Source: Anaerolineales bacterium
GTDB lineage: Bacteria; Chloroflexota; Anaerolineae; Anaerolineales; Villigracilaceae
Length of the DNA: 64,000 bases
Assembly (NCBI GenBank): GCA_026928255.1
Contig: JAIXKJ010000003.1
Location: forward strand, 829,339-893,338
Reading direction: 5' to 3'
Below are positions 45,249-52,508 of the stretch, in pieces (the first letter of the stretch is position 1; every line of letters begins with the position of its first letter). The notes beneath the pieces are model-generated. The model saw nothing but the letters and a program-made list of their open reading frames with translations. It had not been told where the DNA came from and did not search any database. The position numbers and the translations under genes were made by a program.

Positions 45249-45349
45249 TTGGATAAAAAGATTATAGCAAGAAAATCTGTAATTTTAGAAAACGCCTGAA
45301 AAGTCCATTTTGACCGGAATCCGGCCCAAAAACTCCATACACTCCGAGA

Positions 45350-45547
45350 GAACATTTTTTACAATGGTACAGCCTGGACTTAAGCGCAGGCTTCGCCCAA
45401 ATCAACCCGACCGGAGCCACCCAAATTCGTCTGCGTTTCAAACTAGACGATAACAACAATAACCTCGCAAACTTCTTGAAAATCTTCAGCGGAAACGCCG
45501 CGCTGGCAGACCGCCCGCAGCTTATTATTGAATACGTCGTTCCGTAA
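45350..45547 (+). pseudogene. C-terminal remnant of a secreted/surface protein (DNRLRE-like domain)
   Basis: Reading in the frame that ends with TAA at 45545-45547 gives about 60 residues with no start codon: WYSLDLSAGFAQINPTGA, then QIRLRFKLDDNNNN, and ending RPQLIIEYVVP. This is the typical end of a beta-sandwich (DNRLRE/CBM-like) surface domain. The upstream part of the gene is missing and a strong terminator follows 12 bases after the stop. The left border is unclear. The rest of the 45249-45614 gap shows nothing else. Confidence 0.6.
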
Positions 45548-45558
45548 ATTGAAGCGTT

Positions 45559-45598
45559 ATCAACTTGCCCTGACTTCGTCAGGGCAAGTTGATTTTCT
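45559..45598 (+). terminator. very strong intrinsic terminator of the remnant gene
   Basis: A 16-bp perfect stem (ATCAACTTGCCCTGAC and its complement) with a 3-base loop TTC is followed by TTTTC. It survives downstream of the truncated surface-protein gene. Confidence 0.85.
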
Positions 45599-45614
45599 AA
45601 CCGCGTGAAACAAC

Positions 45615-46373
45615 CTACCCCCGCGTCTTAGCGACCTTGACCTTCCACTCTTCGGGTCCCGAAATTAGGTAATCCCAAGTGAAGGGTACCGGGCTTTCGG
45701 CTTCCAGTTGATAGTACAAGGGTTTCGGGTCGTGGTCATTGTAGAAGATGAAGGCTTCGCCTGCGTTTAATTCGTCGTAAGAGTCAAAGACCATCTCATG
45801 GCGTTCGGCGGGCGGATAAGGACGCACGTCAAATTCTTTGACGACGATAATCTCGTCCTCGTCGTCTTCGCTTTCCGCTTTCTTCGTAACGTGCGCGACG
45901 TACTCGCCCGCTTCGTCCTTCTTCACTTCCCAAACATGGCGGTCGGAAAATTTCTTGTGGAAGAAATCGCGGATTTCCGTCGGCTCTTGCGCGGCGACGA
46001 TTTCCATCGTCTCGCCGGCTGGCGTCATGCCGTAGCGGTGAAAGATGACGTGCATCCAATCTTTCTTGTCTACTTTACGCAAATCCATCAACGTCGAAAT
46101 GTCGGTGAACTCTCGCCCTTGCGAGGCTTCGTTGCGAGTTACTTTCACTTTCCAATCCACGCCGCCGCGCTGCAAATATTCCCAGCCGACCACGTCGCCG
46201 TGAATGGAGCGCATTTCATAATAAAGCGGCAAAGGGTCGTGATCGTTGATAAAGACGAAACTCTCGCCGACGGGCAACTCTTTGAACATTTTCAAAAGCG
46301 TCGTGTGACGGTCAATCGGAATAAGAACGCGCACGTCCAATTCTTCGTTTTGTTTGGCGTTATTTGTCGTCAT
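45615..46373 (-). CDS. triple DUF2249-domain protein
   Basis: The 252-residue protein has three related segments. Domains at ~10-85 (DVRVLIPIDRHTTLLKMF then FVFINDHDPLPLYYE) and ~180-250 (DVRPYPPAERHEMVF then FIFYNDHDPKPLYYQ) are full DUF2249 units with the NDHDPxPLYYx signature. A middle one (~92-150, DLRKVDKKDWMHVIFHRYG) is shortened. DUF2249 proteins are often linked to hemerythrins, nitric-oxide or redox metabolism; the function is unresolved. The start at 46373 is set by GGAGGT; an earlier ATG at 46385 overlaps that site. Confidence 0.8.
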   Translation of the reverse strand: MTTNNAKQNEELDVRVLIPIDRHTTLLKMFKELPVGESFVFINDHDPLPLYYEMRSIHGDVVGWEYLQRGGVDWKVKVTRNEASQGREFTDISTLMDLRKVDKKDWMHVIFHRYGMTPAGETMEIVAAQEPTEIRDFFHKKFSDRHVWEVKKDEAGEYVAHVTKKAESEDDEDEIIVVKEFDVRPYPPAERHEMVFDSYDELNAGEAFIFYNDHDPKPLYYQLEAESPVPFTWDYLISGPEEWKVKVAKTRG

Positions 46374-46440
46374 GGATACCTCCAAAGTTAGAATGTCGCT
46401 TCGCTTATATCATGGATTCCAAAAGAGGGGCTTATAAAAA

Positions 46441-46523
46441 TTCTCATCCGCCGCCCATTCCAAATCGTGTATAATCGCCGCCACGCCCCAGTAGCTCAAT
46501 GGATAGAGCGCCTGACTTCGGAT
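46441..46523 (+). repeat. attL: left 83-bp direct repeat with tRNA-Arg promoter and truncated 5' half
   Basis: This copy is identical to 52426-52508 except at 46484 (C here, T at 52469), the base just before tRNA position 1. It holds TATAAT at 46470-46475 and tRNA-Arg bases 1-39 at 46485-46523, after which the sequence departs from tRNA. The left copy cannot form a tRNA. Confidence 0.9.
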
Positions 46524-46577
46524 ATTTCAGCGTTAGCAATTCACGCTTTCAGCATATATGAGTAAAACAGCAAGCGA

Positions 46578-46606
46578 GCGCCTATACATGGCGTTATTTT
46601 TTTATA
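46578..46606 (+). terminator. terminator 1 just inside attL
   Basis: A short GCGCC/GGCG hairpin is followed by TTATTTTTTT. It is oriented to stop transcription coming from the stranded tRNA promoter in attL. Confidence 0.55.
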
Positions 46607-46614
46607 AGACGCAA

Positions 46615-46646
46615 GCGGACTCTTTCGAGTCCGCCGTTTTATTTTT
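46615..46646 (+). terminator. terminator 2 just inside attL
   Basis: GCGGACTC-TTTC-GAGTCCGC (8-bp stem) is followed by CGTTTTATTTTT, in the same orientation as terminator 1, immediately before the 3' end of the convergent recombinase gene. Confidence 0.75.
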
Positions 46647-46668
46647 AGCGCCGCGCCGCGCTGTTTTT

Positions 46669-47628
46669 CTATTCAGCCAGCGGTATAAAGTCGCTAATCG
46701 TCGTTTCAATGTCCAGCGCAAGGTCAAGGTACTTTTGCGTTACCGCTACCGTGCTATGCCCAAGCAAAACGCTAATTTGCGTGATGGGGATTCCAGCCTC
46801 GTAACCCAATTGTGCGTAAGTCCTTCTTGCGTCGTGCGGGGCAAGTTCGGGAATTCCTATCATCGCGCCATATTCAGCCACTATCTTGAAAATGCCGACA
46901 GCCGAAAGACTCTTGCCGATTTTCTTGTCCGCGCCTTTGGTCAGGCTTCGGGCAATGTTCCCGCCGCCGACTTCGTCGCGCCATTTTCGCAGTCGGTCGG
47001 CAAGGATGGGTTTTATCGGTATCACTCGCGTTTTATTGCCCTTGCCTATAACTTCGAGTACATCGCGCACCTTGCCGCCCTTTGTTGGTTGCCGTCTCAT
47101 CGCGTCAAAAGTCAGCCGCGCGAGTTCGTCGCGGCGCAAGCCAGCCCCCAGCAACAGCCCCAAGATAATCCAGTCTCGCCGACCTTTGAGGTCATCGCCG
47201 CATAATAATTCTGCTAACCGTTGCGCCATGTATGTAACTTCGCTAAACGGCAATTTCGCCAATAGCGCGTCCGCGTCTAATCCGTACTCGCCGCAGACGC
47301 GCCGCCAAATTTCGCGCTCCGTTAATATCTTCCGCAAGATTGTAAGTTTAGCGTCTGCGTGTTCGCCGTCGCTTTCGCCGTCGTGCGCGATTAGAAAATA
47401 CAATGCCGCCGCATAGCCTAATTGATTCATCTGGTGCCAGCGTTCCGCCATTTCAAACGCTTCGGCTAGTCCGCATAGTGTGGATACGCTCCACGTTTTA
47501 CGCGGCGCGGATGTTATCAGCGCGGCGCATTCCTGCACATCGTCGCGCAAGTTCGCCGCTATCATCGCCGCATAGCGTTCTTTCGCCGTCAATTTGCCGT
47601 AATGCTTTTGTAGGTTCTTTGTGTTCAT
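46669..47628 (-). CDS. tyrosine recombinase with unusual N-terminal domain
   Basis: The 319-residue protein's C-terminal part (residues ~145-310) is a tyrosine-recombinase catalytic domain: GAGLRRDEL (Arg165), HDARRTYAQ (His265, Arg268), LGHS (His291) and TQKYL (Tyr300). The N-terminal ~115 residues are not the usual SAM-like core-binding fold. They read like a small phage/plasmid protein (LTAKERYAAMIAANLRDD, APRKTWSVSTLCGLAEAFEM), so the gene looks like a fusion or a domain swap. It lies next to attL and overlaps the HGGxSTG gene by 4 bases. Likely integrase/excisionase of the element or a dimer-resolving enzyme. Confidence 0.85.
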   Translation of the reverse strand: MNTKNLQKHYGKLTAKERYAAMIAANLRDDVQECAALITSAPRKTWSVSTLCGLAEAFEMAERWHQMNQLGYAAALYFLIAHDGESDGEHADAKLTILRKILTEREIWRRVCGEYGLDADALLAKLPFSEVTYMAQRLAELLCGDDLKGRRDWIILGLLLGAGLRRDELARLTFDAMRRQPTKGGKVRDVLEVIGKGNKTRVIPIKPILADRLRKWRDEVGGGNIARSLTKGADKKIGKSLSAVGIFKIVAEYGAMIGIPELAPHDARRTYAQLGYEAGIPITQISVLLGHSTVAVTQKYLDLALDIETTISDFIPLAE

Positions 47629-48002
47629 GCTTGCGCCTCTCGCGCTTGCAACGCGGATTCAATCGCCATAAGCCGGCTTTCCAGTTCGCCTGTCTTTATC
47701 GCTTCTACAAACGCGCCGCAGATTGCAACTAGCAACCTTCCGCGCTGTACGCTGTTTTCAAGCGGTAAGGCTTCCTGTAAGGCGTAATCTAAAACTGCTA
47801 AAACATCTTCCAACGTCCGAACTTTGACAGGCACGGCTTCCGCGTTGCCATTGTGCGGCGGTCGGTTGCGTTGCCCGCCTTTCCTTCTCGCCGCCGCTCG
47901 CGCCGCGCCGCTTGCCGCGTCATGCGTAAAGCAGAACTTGCCGCCTTTCAACGCCTGCGCCTGACAAGGTTTACCGTTCGTTGTTTTTGCTTTGCATTGC
48001 AT
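47625..48002 (-). CDS. HGGxSTG-type small zinc-binding protein of phage/plasmid origin
   Basis: The 125-residue protein's N-terminus MQCKAKTTNGKPCQAQALKGG followed by KFCFTH shows the C-x-A-x-T-x-x-G-x-x-C ... C-x-x-H pattern found in short proteins of phages and integrated elements (HGGxSTG domain). The rest is helical and basic. Function unknown; a structural zinc site is likely. It is 3 bases from the primase gene and overlaps the recombinase gene, so it is part of one operon. Confidence 0.7.
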   Translation of the reverse strand: MQCKAKTTNGKPCQAQALKGGKFCFTHDAASGAARAAARRKGGQRNRPPHNGNAEAVPVKVRTLEDVLAVLDYALQEALPLENSVQRGRLLVAICGAFVEAIKTGELESRLMAIESALQAREAQA

Positions 48003-48005
48003 CTG

Positions 48006-49046
48006 TTACCTCTGCTTATAAATGGCTTGCTGACAGTCAACGCCCACGACACGCGATAAAAATTCAGGCAATGCGCCAGATTGTAAAAGTTGATTCGCGT
48101 CCTGTTTGATTCCGCTATCCTTTACGCTACGCAACGCCCGCCCCTTCCCGCAGATAAGCGTCCGAAGTTCCTTCGCGCGTTGCGCCTGTTTTGGATTGTC
48201 CCAAAGGTCATCCGCCCAAACGTACACCGATTTATAACGGCTTGCAATTGCTTTCAACGCGCGATTATCCCCGCCGCCTTCGCTCCCAAACGATAACACC
48301 GACAGCCCGCGCGGTTCGCATTGCCTCGCGCTGATACAGTTCAATTCGCCCTCGACGAAAATCAGCGTGTCAAACGGCATCGCGTCAAACAAGCCAAACG
48401 GAAAATCGTATTTACTGCCTGCCTTGCTGAAATAGCGCAACTTTGAATCCTTTCGCAGTACGCGATATTTGACAGCCATCACCGCTTCCCCGCTCGCGTC
48501 CATGTCATACCAGGGGATAGTTATCACTGGAATTTTTACGGTCGGCTTATCCTTCGGCGAATAAACCATAAAGCCCAATTGATACAAATCCCACATTGCG
48601 CGCGATATTCCGCGCTCCAACAGCCACGCCCGCGCCGCCTGTCCCTGCGGCTGATGTAACGCATCCGAAGCCGCGTCCACTTCGCGCCATGCGTCCGCCT
48701 GCCATTGGTCATCTGGCATCTGTAACGGCTTCGGCGCGTGTTTAGCAACAGTGCCAATTGGCACTTCTGCTCTTTCGCGGCGTTGAATTGCGCCGCCTAG
48801 CGTGATAAGCGCGGCTTTGAAATCGCAGTTGTCGCGCCGCATAACGTAATCTATAACGGTATGATATTTTCCGTCGCCGCAAATACGGCAATGCCAGCGG
48901 TCGCCGCCGGCGGTGTGTTTGACGGTAAAGCGGTCGCGTCCGCCGCAAAACGGACATGCGCCGACGTGATAGCCGCCTGCCTTGCGTAATTCGTAACCTA
49001 CAAAATCCAGTAGGTCGGTTGTCTGGTTAATCTGTTTCGCGTCCAT
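48006..49046 (-). CDS. CHC2 zinc-finger / Toprim primase
   Basis: The 346-residue protein begins with a DnaG-type zinc finger (CPFCGGRDRFTVKHTAGGDR then WHCRICGDG, residues ~30-60). A Toprim-like domain follows (LIFVEGELNCISA near 205 with catalytic Glu, VYVWADDLWDNPKQA with the Asp pair near 255). The layout matches stand-alone primases of satellites and plasmids that work with an SF3 helicase. The adjacent helicase gene and repeat-rich noncoding segment support autonomous replication of the element. Confidence 0.87.
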   Translation of the reverse strand: MDAKQINQTTDLLDFVGYELRKAGGYHVGACPFCGGRDRFTVKHTAGGDRWHCRICGDGKYHTVIDYVMRRDNCDFKAALITLGGAIQRRERAEVPIGTVAKHAPKPLQMPDDQWQADAWREVDAASDALHQPQGQAARAWLLERGISRAMWDLYQLGFMVYSPKDKPTVKIPVITIPWYDMDASGEAVMAVKYRVLRKDSKLRYFSKAGSKYDFPFGLFDAMPFDTLIFVEGELNCISARQCEPRGLSVLSFGSEGGGDNRALKAIASRYKSVYVWADDLWDNPKQAQRAKELRTLICGKGRALRSVKDSGIKQDANQLLQSGALPEFLSRVVGVDCQQAIYKQR

Positions 49047-49164
49047 TTTTTACCTCAATTTGTCTAATCAATAGCCCGCATTCGTCAATTTGCGGACTTC
49101 TACACGTTTTGTGTACCCTCGCTTCCGCACTTTCACGCGCGGAAAGCGGCTGAAAAGCGAAATT

Positions 49165-49323
49165 CCTAACTGACCTAACAGAACTTTTTTCGTTTCGCTC
49201 TAATGAAGCAAACAAAGCCTTATAGTCAAATCCTAACAGAACTAACAGAAGAATACGGAAAGTTTTGCCTTGTAAATCTCTCATGTGAAAAACTTTTGGT
49301 AAAGTTCTGTTAGTTCTGTTAGG
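49165..49323. repeat. 19-bp iteron-like repeats, putative replication origin or operator
   Basis: CCTAACAGAACTAACAGAA at 49232-49250 has a perfect 19-bp inverted copy at 49305-49323 (54 bases between). A direct copy at 49165-49183 has two mismatches. Each unit itself contains two CTAAC(A/T)GA half-units. They occupy the only sizeable noncoding gap (49047-49334) of the element, between helicase and primase genes. By analogy with iteron origins this is a candidate ori or initiator site; no AT-rich melting zone is obvious beyond the local A/T-rich spacer. Confidence 0.6.
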
Positions 49324-49334
49324 CGCTAGGATTT

Positions 49335-50786
49335 CTAGGAATTTACGGATAAACCCACGCCGACATAAGCCCGCTGATTCTTGCCGCCTATCCATCGTTG
49401 CTGTGTTTCTCCGAAGCGGCTTTTCATCCGTTGACCAAAGGCGCGCGCCGACATCGCGTTATATCCGTATTCGCCGCACCACTGGCTATAAGCGCGGTAG
49501 AGTTCGCCCGCCAAAACTTCGCATCCTTCGCGGACTATCAGGCGTTCGTCGCAAAATTGACCCGTCAAGTCTTCGTCTTCGCGGTATCTTTCCGTTGACT
49601 CAATGACGACTGCCGGCGGATTCAAGCCCTGTTTTTGCCACTCCAAACAGCCGCGCACCAGCCACGCGAGTATCCCGGAATATTCAGCGCGAAGGTCTGA
49701 TAACAGGTCTTTATTTTGCTTGCGTTCGTTGGGATTTTGCGGATTGTCCACAAAGCGCACATTGAACGGCACGCGGATAACGCGCCGCCACATCGCGTGG
49801 TCGTCGCTGTCAGGAATACGCGGACAGTGGTTCGTCAGCATGATAATTTTGTGCGTCTGCCTGAAGGTTACGGGATTGCCGAATAACGCCCGCGCCGTGA
49901 TAGTGCCGTCGCCTGTTAATTGCTTTACCAATCCCGCATTAAGTCGCTGTCCCTCTTTGGATTCGCTCGCCCAAATAAGGCGCTTGTTTCGCAACGCCAC
50001 AATAAACGGCTTTGCGCCGTCGCCGTCGTTGGCACGGACGTCCATCAGCGAATCGGCTTGCGTGTTGAAACAAATATCGCCGCCCAGAACAGCCGACAAC
50101 GTGTCCATGATAGTACTTTTGCCGTTCGCGCCTTCGCCCCAAAATATCGGGAGTATTTGCTCTTTGGTTTCGCCCGTGATTGCATACCCTAACAACCTTT
50201 GGACAAACGCTATCAGGTCGTCGTTGTTGTTGAAAATATCTCGCAACGCCGCTTCCCATCGCGGGGCGGGGGAGTCCAGTCCGCGCCATTCAACGGGGCT
50301 ATAAGAGCGGACGTAATCGGCGGGCTTGCCTTCGCGCATCTCGCCGCTTGCAAGATTTATAATTCCGTTTGCAACGGGCAACAGCATCGAAGGGACGTCC
50401 CATTCGTTGCCCGATAGCGCCATTTTAGGAAGGGACGTTGCCAGCGTTAAAACGTTCGTCATGCGGCGCAACGCTTGAAGGTCTTTCGCTCGCTCGATAG
50501 ATCGTTTTGAAGATTCGATATTGCCGCGTCCGCGCTCTTCGCCCGCGCGGTCTAGGTATTCAGCCGCCACGCGATTCATCATGTTATAAATTTCCCGCTT
50601 TTTATCCGCTTCCCAATGCAAGCCGCGCCATAAATACCACGACTTTTCCGCATGGTCGTAAACTGCGTTGTCATGCAACAAGGCAAATAATTCCGCGTCG
50701 CCTTGCTCGTTGCGGTCTAAATATTCTTTCAGGTCTTGCGATACTGCCGCTTGTTCGATAATGGTTTTGAGGTTGTTAGTCAGCAT
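49335..50786 (-). CDS. D5/P4-family SF3 helicase (phage/plasmid primase-helicase)
   Basis: The 483-residue protein has a D5_N-type N-terminal half and an SF3 helicase core with Walker A GEGANGKST (residues 217-225), an acidic B-motif region NKRLIWASESKEG, motif C IIMLTNHCPRIP, and the arginine-rich WRRVIRVPF. A C-terminal winged-helix-like domain (VLAGELYRAYSQWCGEYGYN) is typical of P4 alpha/D5 proteins. It would unwind the element origin. The ATG at 50786 is chosen; a TTG at 50798 is possible. A 33-codon leader ORF overlaps its start. Confidence 0.9.
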   Translation of the reverse strand: MLTNNLKTIIEQAAVSQDLKEYLDRNEQGDAELFALLHDNAVYDHAEKSWYLWRGLHWEADKKREIYNMMNRVAAEYLDRAGEERGRGNIESSKRSIERAKDLQALRRMTNVLTLATSLPKMALSGNEWDVPSMLLPVANGIINLASGEMREGKPADYVRSYSPVEWRGLDSPAPRWEAALRDIFNNNDDLIAFVQRLLGYAITGETKEQILPIFWGEGANGKSTIMDTLSAVLGGDICFNTQADSLMDVRANDGDGAKPFIVALRNKRLIWASESKEGQRLNAGLVKQLTGDGTITARALFGNPVTFRQTHKIIMLTNHCPRIPDSDDHAMWRRVIRVPFNVRFVDNPQNPNERKQNKDLLSDLRAEYSGILAWLVRGCLEWQKQGLNPPAVVIESTERYREDEDLTGQFCDERLIVREGCEVLAGELYRAYSQWCGEYGYNAMSARAFGQRMKSRFGETQQRWIGGKNQRAYVGVGLSVNS

Positions 50787-50877
50787 TGCGTCCCCCAAAG
50801 CAGACTACAAAACGAATATTAGAATTCGTTAATCTTGCGCTTTTGGCGCGGTTAGGTGATATAATCTTTTTAAACAT
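50776..50877 (-). CDS. possible 33-residue leader peptide overlapping the helicase start
   Basis: The ATG at 50877 is preceded by GGAAGGA and opens a 33-codon frame (MFKKIISPNRAKSAR ...). Its TAA lies 8-10 bases inside the helicase gene, out of frame. This fits translational coupling. A GC-rich hairpin (CGCGCCCGG/CCGGGCGTG, about 50900-50926) lies upstream in the leader. The peptide resembles nothing known. Confidence 0.35.
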   Translation of the reverse strand: MFKKIISPNRAKSARLTNSNIRFVVCFGGRNAD

Positions 50878-51014
50878 TTGTACTATTCCTTCCTTTGCCA
50901 CGCGCCCGGTTCGCCGCCGGGCGTGTCGCGTTTAATCCGCTTGCGCGGTCATCGTCCGCATTTAGCGATTACTGCGAACGGTCAAATCAAATTGCCGCGC
51001 GTCCAGTCGGGCGC

Positions 51015-51194
51015 TTACGCGGTCATCGTCCCTGCGGACGGTTGATACTTCGCCAGCCGTTCGCGCACTAACACGCGGACGGCTTCGGTTTGACTTTTGC
51101 CCATGCGTTGCGCCACAAGCCGCAAGGCGCGTTTGTCGGCTTCGCTCAACCGCATGGCTACGTTGGGGGGGTTCTGTATTCGCTTTTTCCTCAT
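51015..51194 (-). CDS. small ribbon-helix-helix (CopG/Arc-like) DNA-binding protein
   Basis: This 59-residue protein starts with a basic arm and then PPNVAMRLSEADKRALR, MGKSQTEAVRVLVRERLAKY. A short strand (VAMRLSE) followed by two helices with a K-S-x-T-E turn is the ribbon-helix-helix pattern of plasmid copy-number and partition regulators. It lies between the integrase-like gene and the helicase, where a copy or expression regulator is expected. A longer frame from 51291 with a strong AAGGAG overlaps in another frame; the RHH frame is preferred for its recognisable fold. Confidence 0.72.
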   Translation of the reverse strand: MRKKRIQNPPNVAMRLSEADKRALRLVAQRMGKSQTEAVRVLVRERLAKYQPSAGTMTA

Positions 51195-51405
51195 TCGCTC
51201 TTATCCTTTCATGGTCAAAAAAATTAACGAAAAACGGACATCTACCAAACATCGGGACACAAATAAACGGGCGCAAAATGCGCCAATTCATTTACTCCTT
51301 TTGATTTTGATAAATGTCCGCTAACTAGCGTTTTTTATTTAGTTGTTTATGCCCCTGCGAGTTAGTATAGCACGCTTGTTCTAAAAACGCAAGTTAGAAC
51401 AAGGC
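51195..51405. other. noncoding segment between recombinase and RHH gene
   Basis: The segment is A/T-rich with short inverted pieces: CGGACAT near 51235 and ATGTCCG near 51314; CGCAAAATGCG at 51271-51281. A strong AAAAGGAG near 51300 (minus strand) sits next to an ATG at 51291. It probably holds the promoter/operator of the replication genes. Confidence 0.35.
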
Positions 51406-52362
51406 TTAAACCTTATCCGCCGGGCTTCCGCGCTCATGCGCTCCGCGCAAGTCTTCCGCGTCCTGTTTGATATAGCGATTCAAAACGGACATATCCGAAT
51501 GACCTAACAGCCGTTGAATGGTCAGCAAGTCAACGCCTGCGCGGTGCATGGCAAGCGCGAAAGCGCGGCGAAAAGAATGCAACGACGGAATCGCCACGCC
51601 CGCAGACTTCGCCCGCCTGACCATGACTTGACGCAACCCCGCCATTTTCAGCCGTTCGCCTTCGTCCGTAACAAAGACGGCGGGCGCGTTGTCTTTGCGA
51701 AGTTTGAAGTAAGAACGCAAAGCCCGCCGCGCCGCGCGTCCTAAAAAAACGGTTCGCGGTCTTCGGCTTTTGCTTTTGCGAATTAGAACGCCGCCCGTTA
51801 TCGCGTCCGCGTCTTCGCGGTTCAGCGCAAGCAATTCGCCCGCGCGGACTCCCGTATCCAGCAAGAAAAGCAAAATAGCGCGGTCGCGTTCGTCCGTAAA
51901 CCTTCCGCGCTTGCAAACGTCCAGCATGGCGCGTATATCTTCCAGCGGCACAGGTTGAAACGGTTCAATATCCGCCTTTGGCATTTTCACTTTTCGCAAC
52001 GGGTCGCGCCACGCGGACGGTTCAAATTCCGCCTCATACCAGCGCAAGAAGGCGCGGACGGTTCTAAATATGGCGCGAACGCCGCCCGCGCTATGTCCGC
52101 GTTCGGACATGGCAATAAAAAACGCCCGCAACAAGTCGGGCGTTAGTGGGTCTATGGTCTTGACGCTTTGCGCGTCCAGCCAGTTTACAAACTTTTGCAA
52201 GTTCAAGCGATAAAATTCCAGCGTTTTATCCGTCAGATTTTGCGCTTTGCGGTCTAACAGAAAAGCCGCGCACAAGGTCGGAATATATTCGTTTTGCGGC
52301 AGAGAATAAAAAGAATCAGCGGCTTTACGGCGCGTTATTTTCTTCAAATCGTTTTGAGACAT
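51406..52362 (-). CDS. XerC/D-like tyrosine recombinase (integrase) next to attR
   Basis: The 318-residue protein has a complete tyrosine recombinase layout: a SAM-like core-binding domain (residues ~25-120, FLLDRKAQNLTDKTLEFYRL) and a catalytic domain with GVRAGEL (Arg173), HSFRRAFAL (His262, Arg265), LGHSD (His288) and LNRYIKQ (Tyr297). It lies 64 bases from attR, the usual place for the integrase acting on a tRNA attachment site. The start is uncertain: ATG at 52362 (AGG upstream) or GTG at 52377. Confidence 0.88.
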   Translation of the reverse strand: MSQNDLKKITRRKAADSFYSLPQNEYIPTLCAAFLLDRKAQNLTDKTLEFYRLNLQKFVNWLDAQSVKTIDPLTPDLLRAFFIAMSERGHSAGGVRAIFRTVRAFLRWYEAEFEPSAWRDPLRKVKMPKADIEPFQPVPLEDIRAMLDVCKRGRFTDERDRAILLFLLDTGVRAGELLALNREDADAITGGVLIRKSKSRRPRTVFLGRAARRALRSYFKLRKDNAPAVFVTDEGERLKMAGLRQVMVRRAKSAGVAIPSLHSFRRAFALAMHRAGVDLLTIQRLLGHSDMSVLNRYIKQDAEDLRGAHERGSPADKV

Positions 52363-52425
52363 GGCAACCTGTTTCACCTTTTGCCGCCATATCTAGACGC
52401 CGCGCCTGCCTCATGCCTATATATT

Positions 52426-52508
52426 TTCTCATCCGCCGCCCATTCCAAATCGTGTATAATCGCCGCCATGCCCCAGTAGCTCAATGGATAGAGCGCCTGA
52501 CTTCGGAT
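52426..52508 (+). repeat. attR: right 83-bp direct repeat
   Basis: It contains TATAAT at 52455-52460 and the first 39 bases of the intact tRNA-Arg. The repeat stops at tRNA position 39, in the anticodon arm, marking the crossover region. Confidence 0.9.

Larger units (their letters stand above)
46441..52508 (-). mobile_element. ~6-kb integrative element in tRNA-Arg (P4-satellite-like / minimal integrative plasmid)
   Basis: An 83-bp direct repeat (46441-46523 and 52426-52508, one mismatch) bounds a segment with repeat period 5,985 bp. The repeat contains a TATAAT promoter box plus the first 39 bases of tRNA-Arg. All genes inside run on the minus strand: tyrosine recombinase, RHH protein, D5/SF3 helicase, CHC2-Toprim primase, HGGxSTG-type protein and a second tyrosine recombinase, with an iteron-like noncoding segment. 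No capsid, terminase, relaxase or toxin genes are present. Element identity is strongly supported; whether it is a phage satellite or a plasmid-derived element is open. Confidence 0.88.

Noticed and set aside
46558..47205. 215-residue plus-strand ORF in the element
   Set aside because: It starts across the attL terminators and is antisense to the recombinase catalytic domain.
49027..49395. 122-residue minus-strand ORF across the iteron region
   Set aside because: It overlaps the ends of both helicase and primase genes, has no ribosome site or recognisable fold, and runs through the repeats.
50962..51291. 109-residue minus-strand ORF with a strong AAGGAG site
   Set aside because: After residue ~37 it becomes an Arg/Ser-rich shadow of the RHH gene. 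The RHH frame is a recognisable fold, so this is noted but not called.
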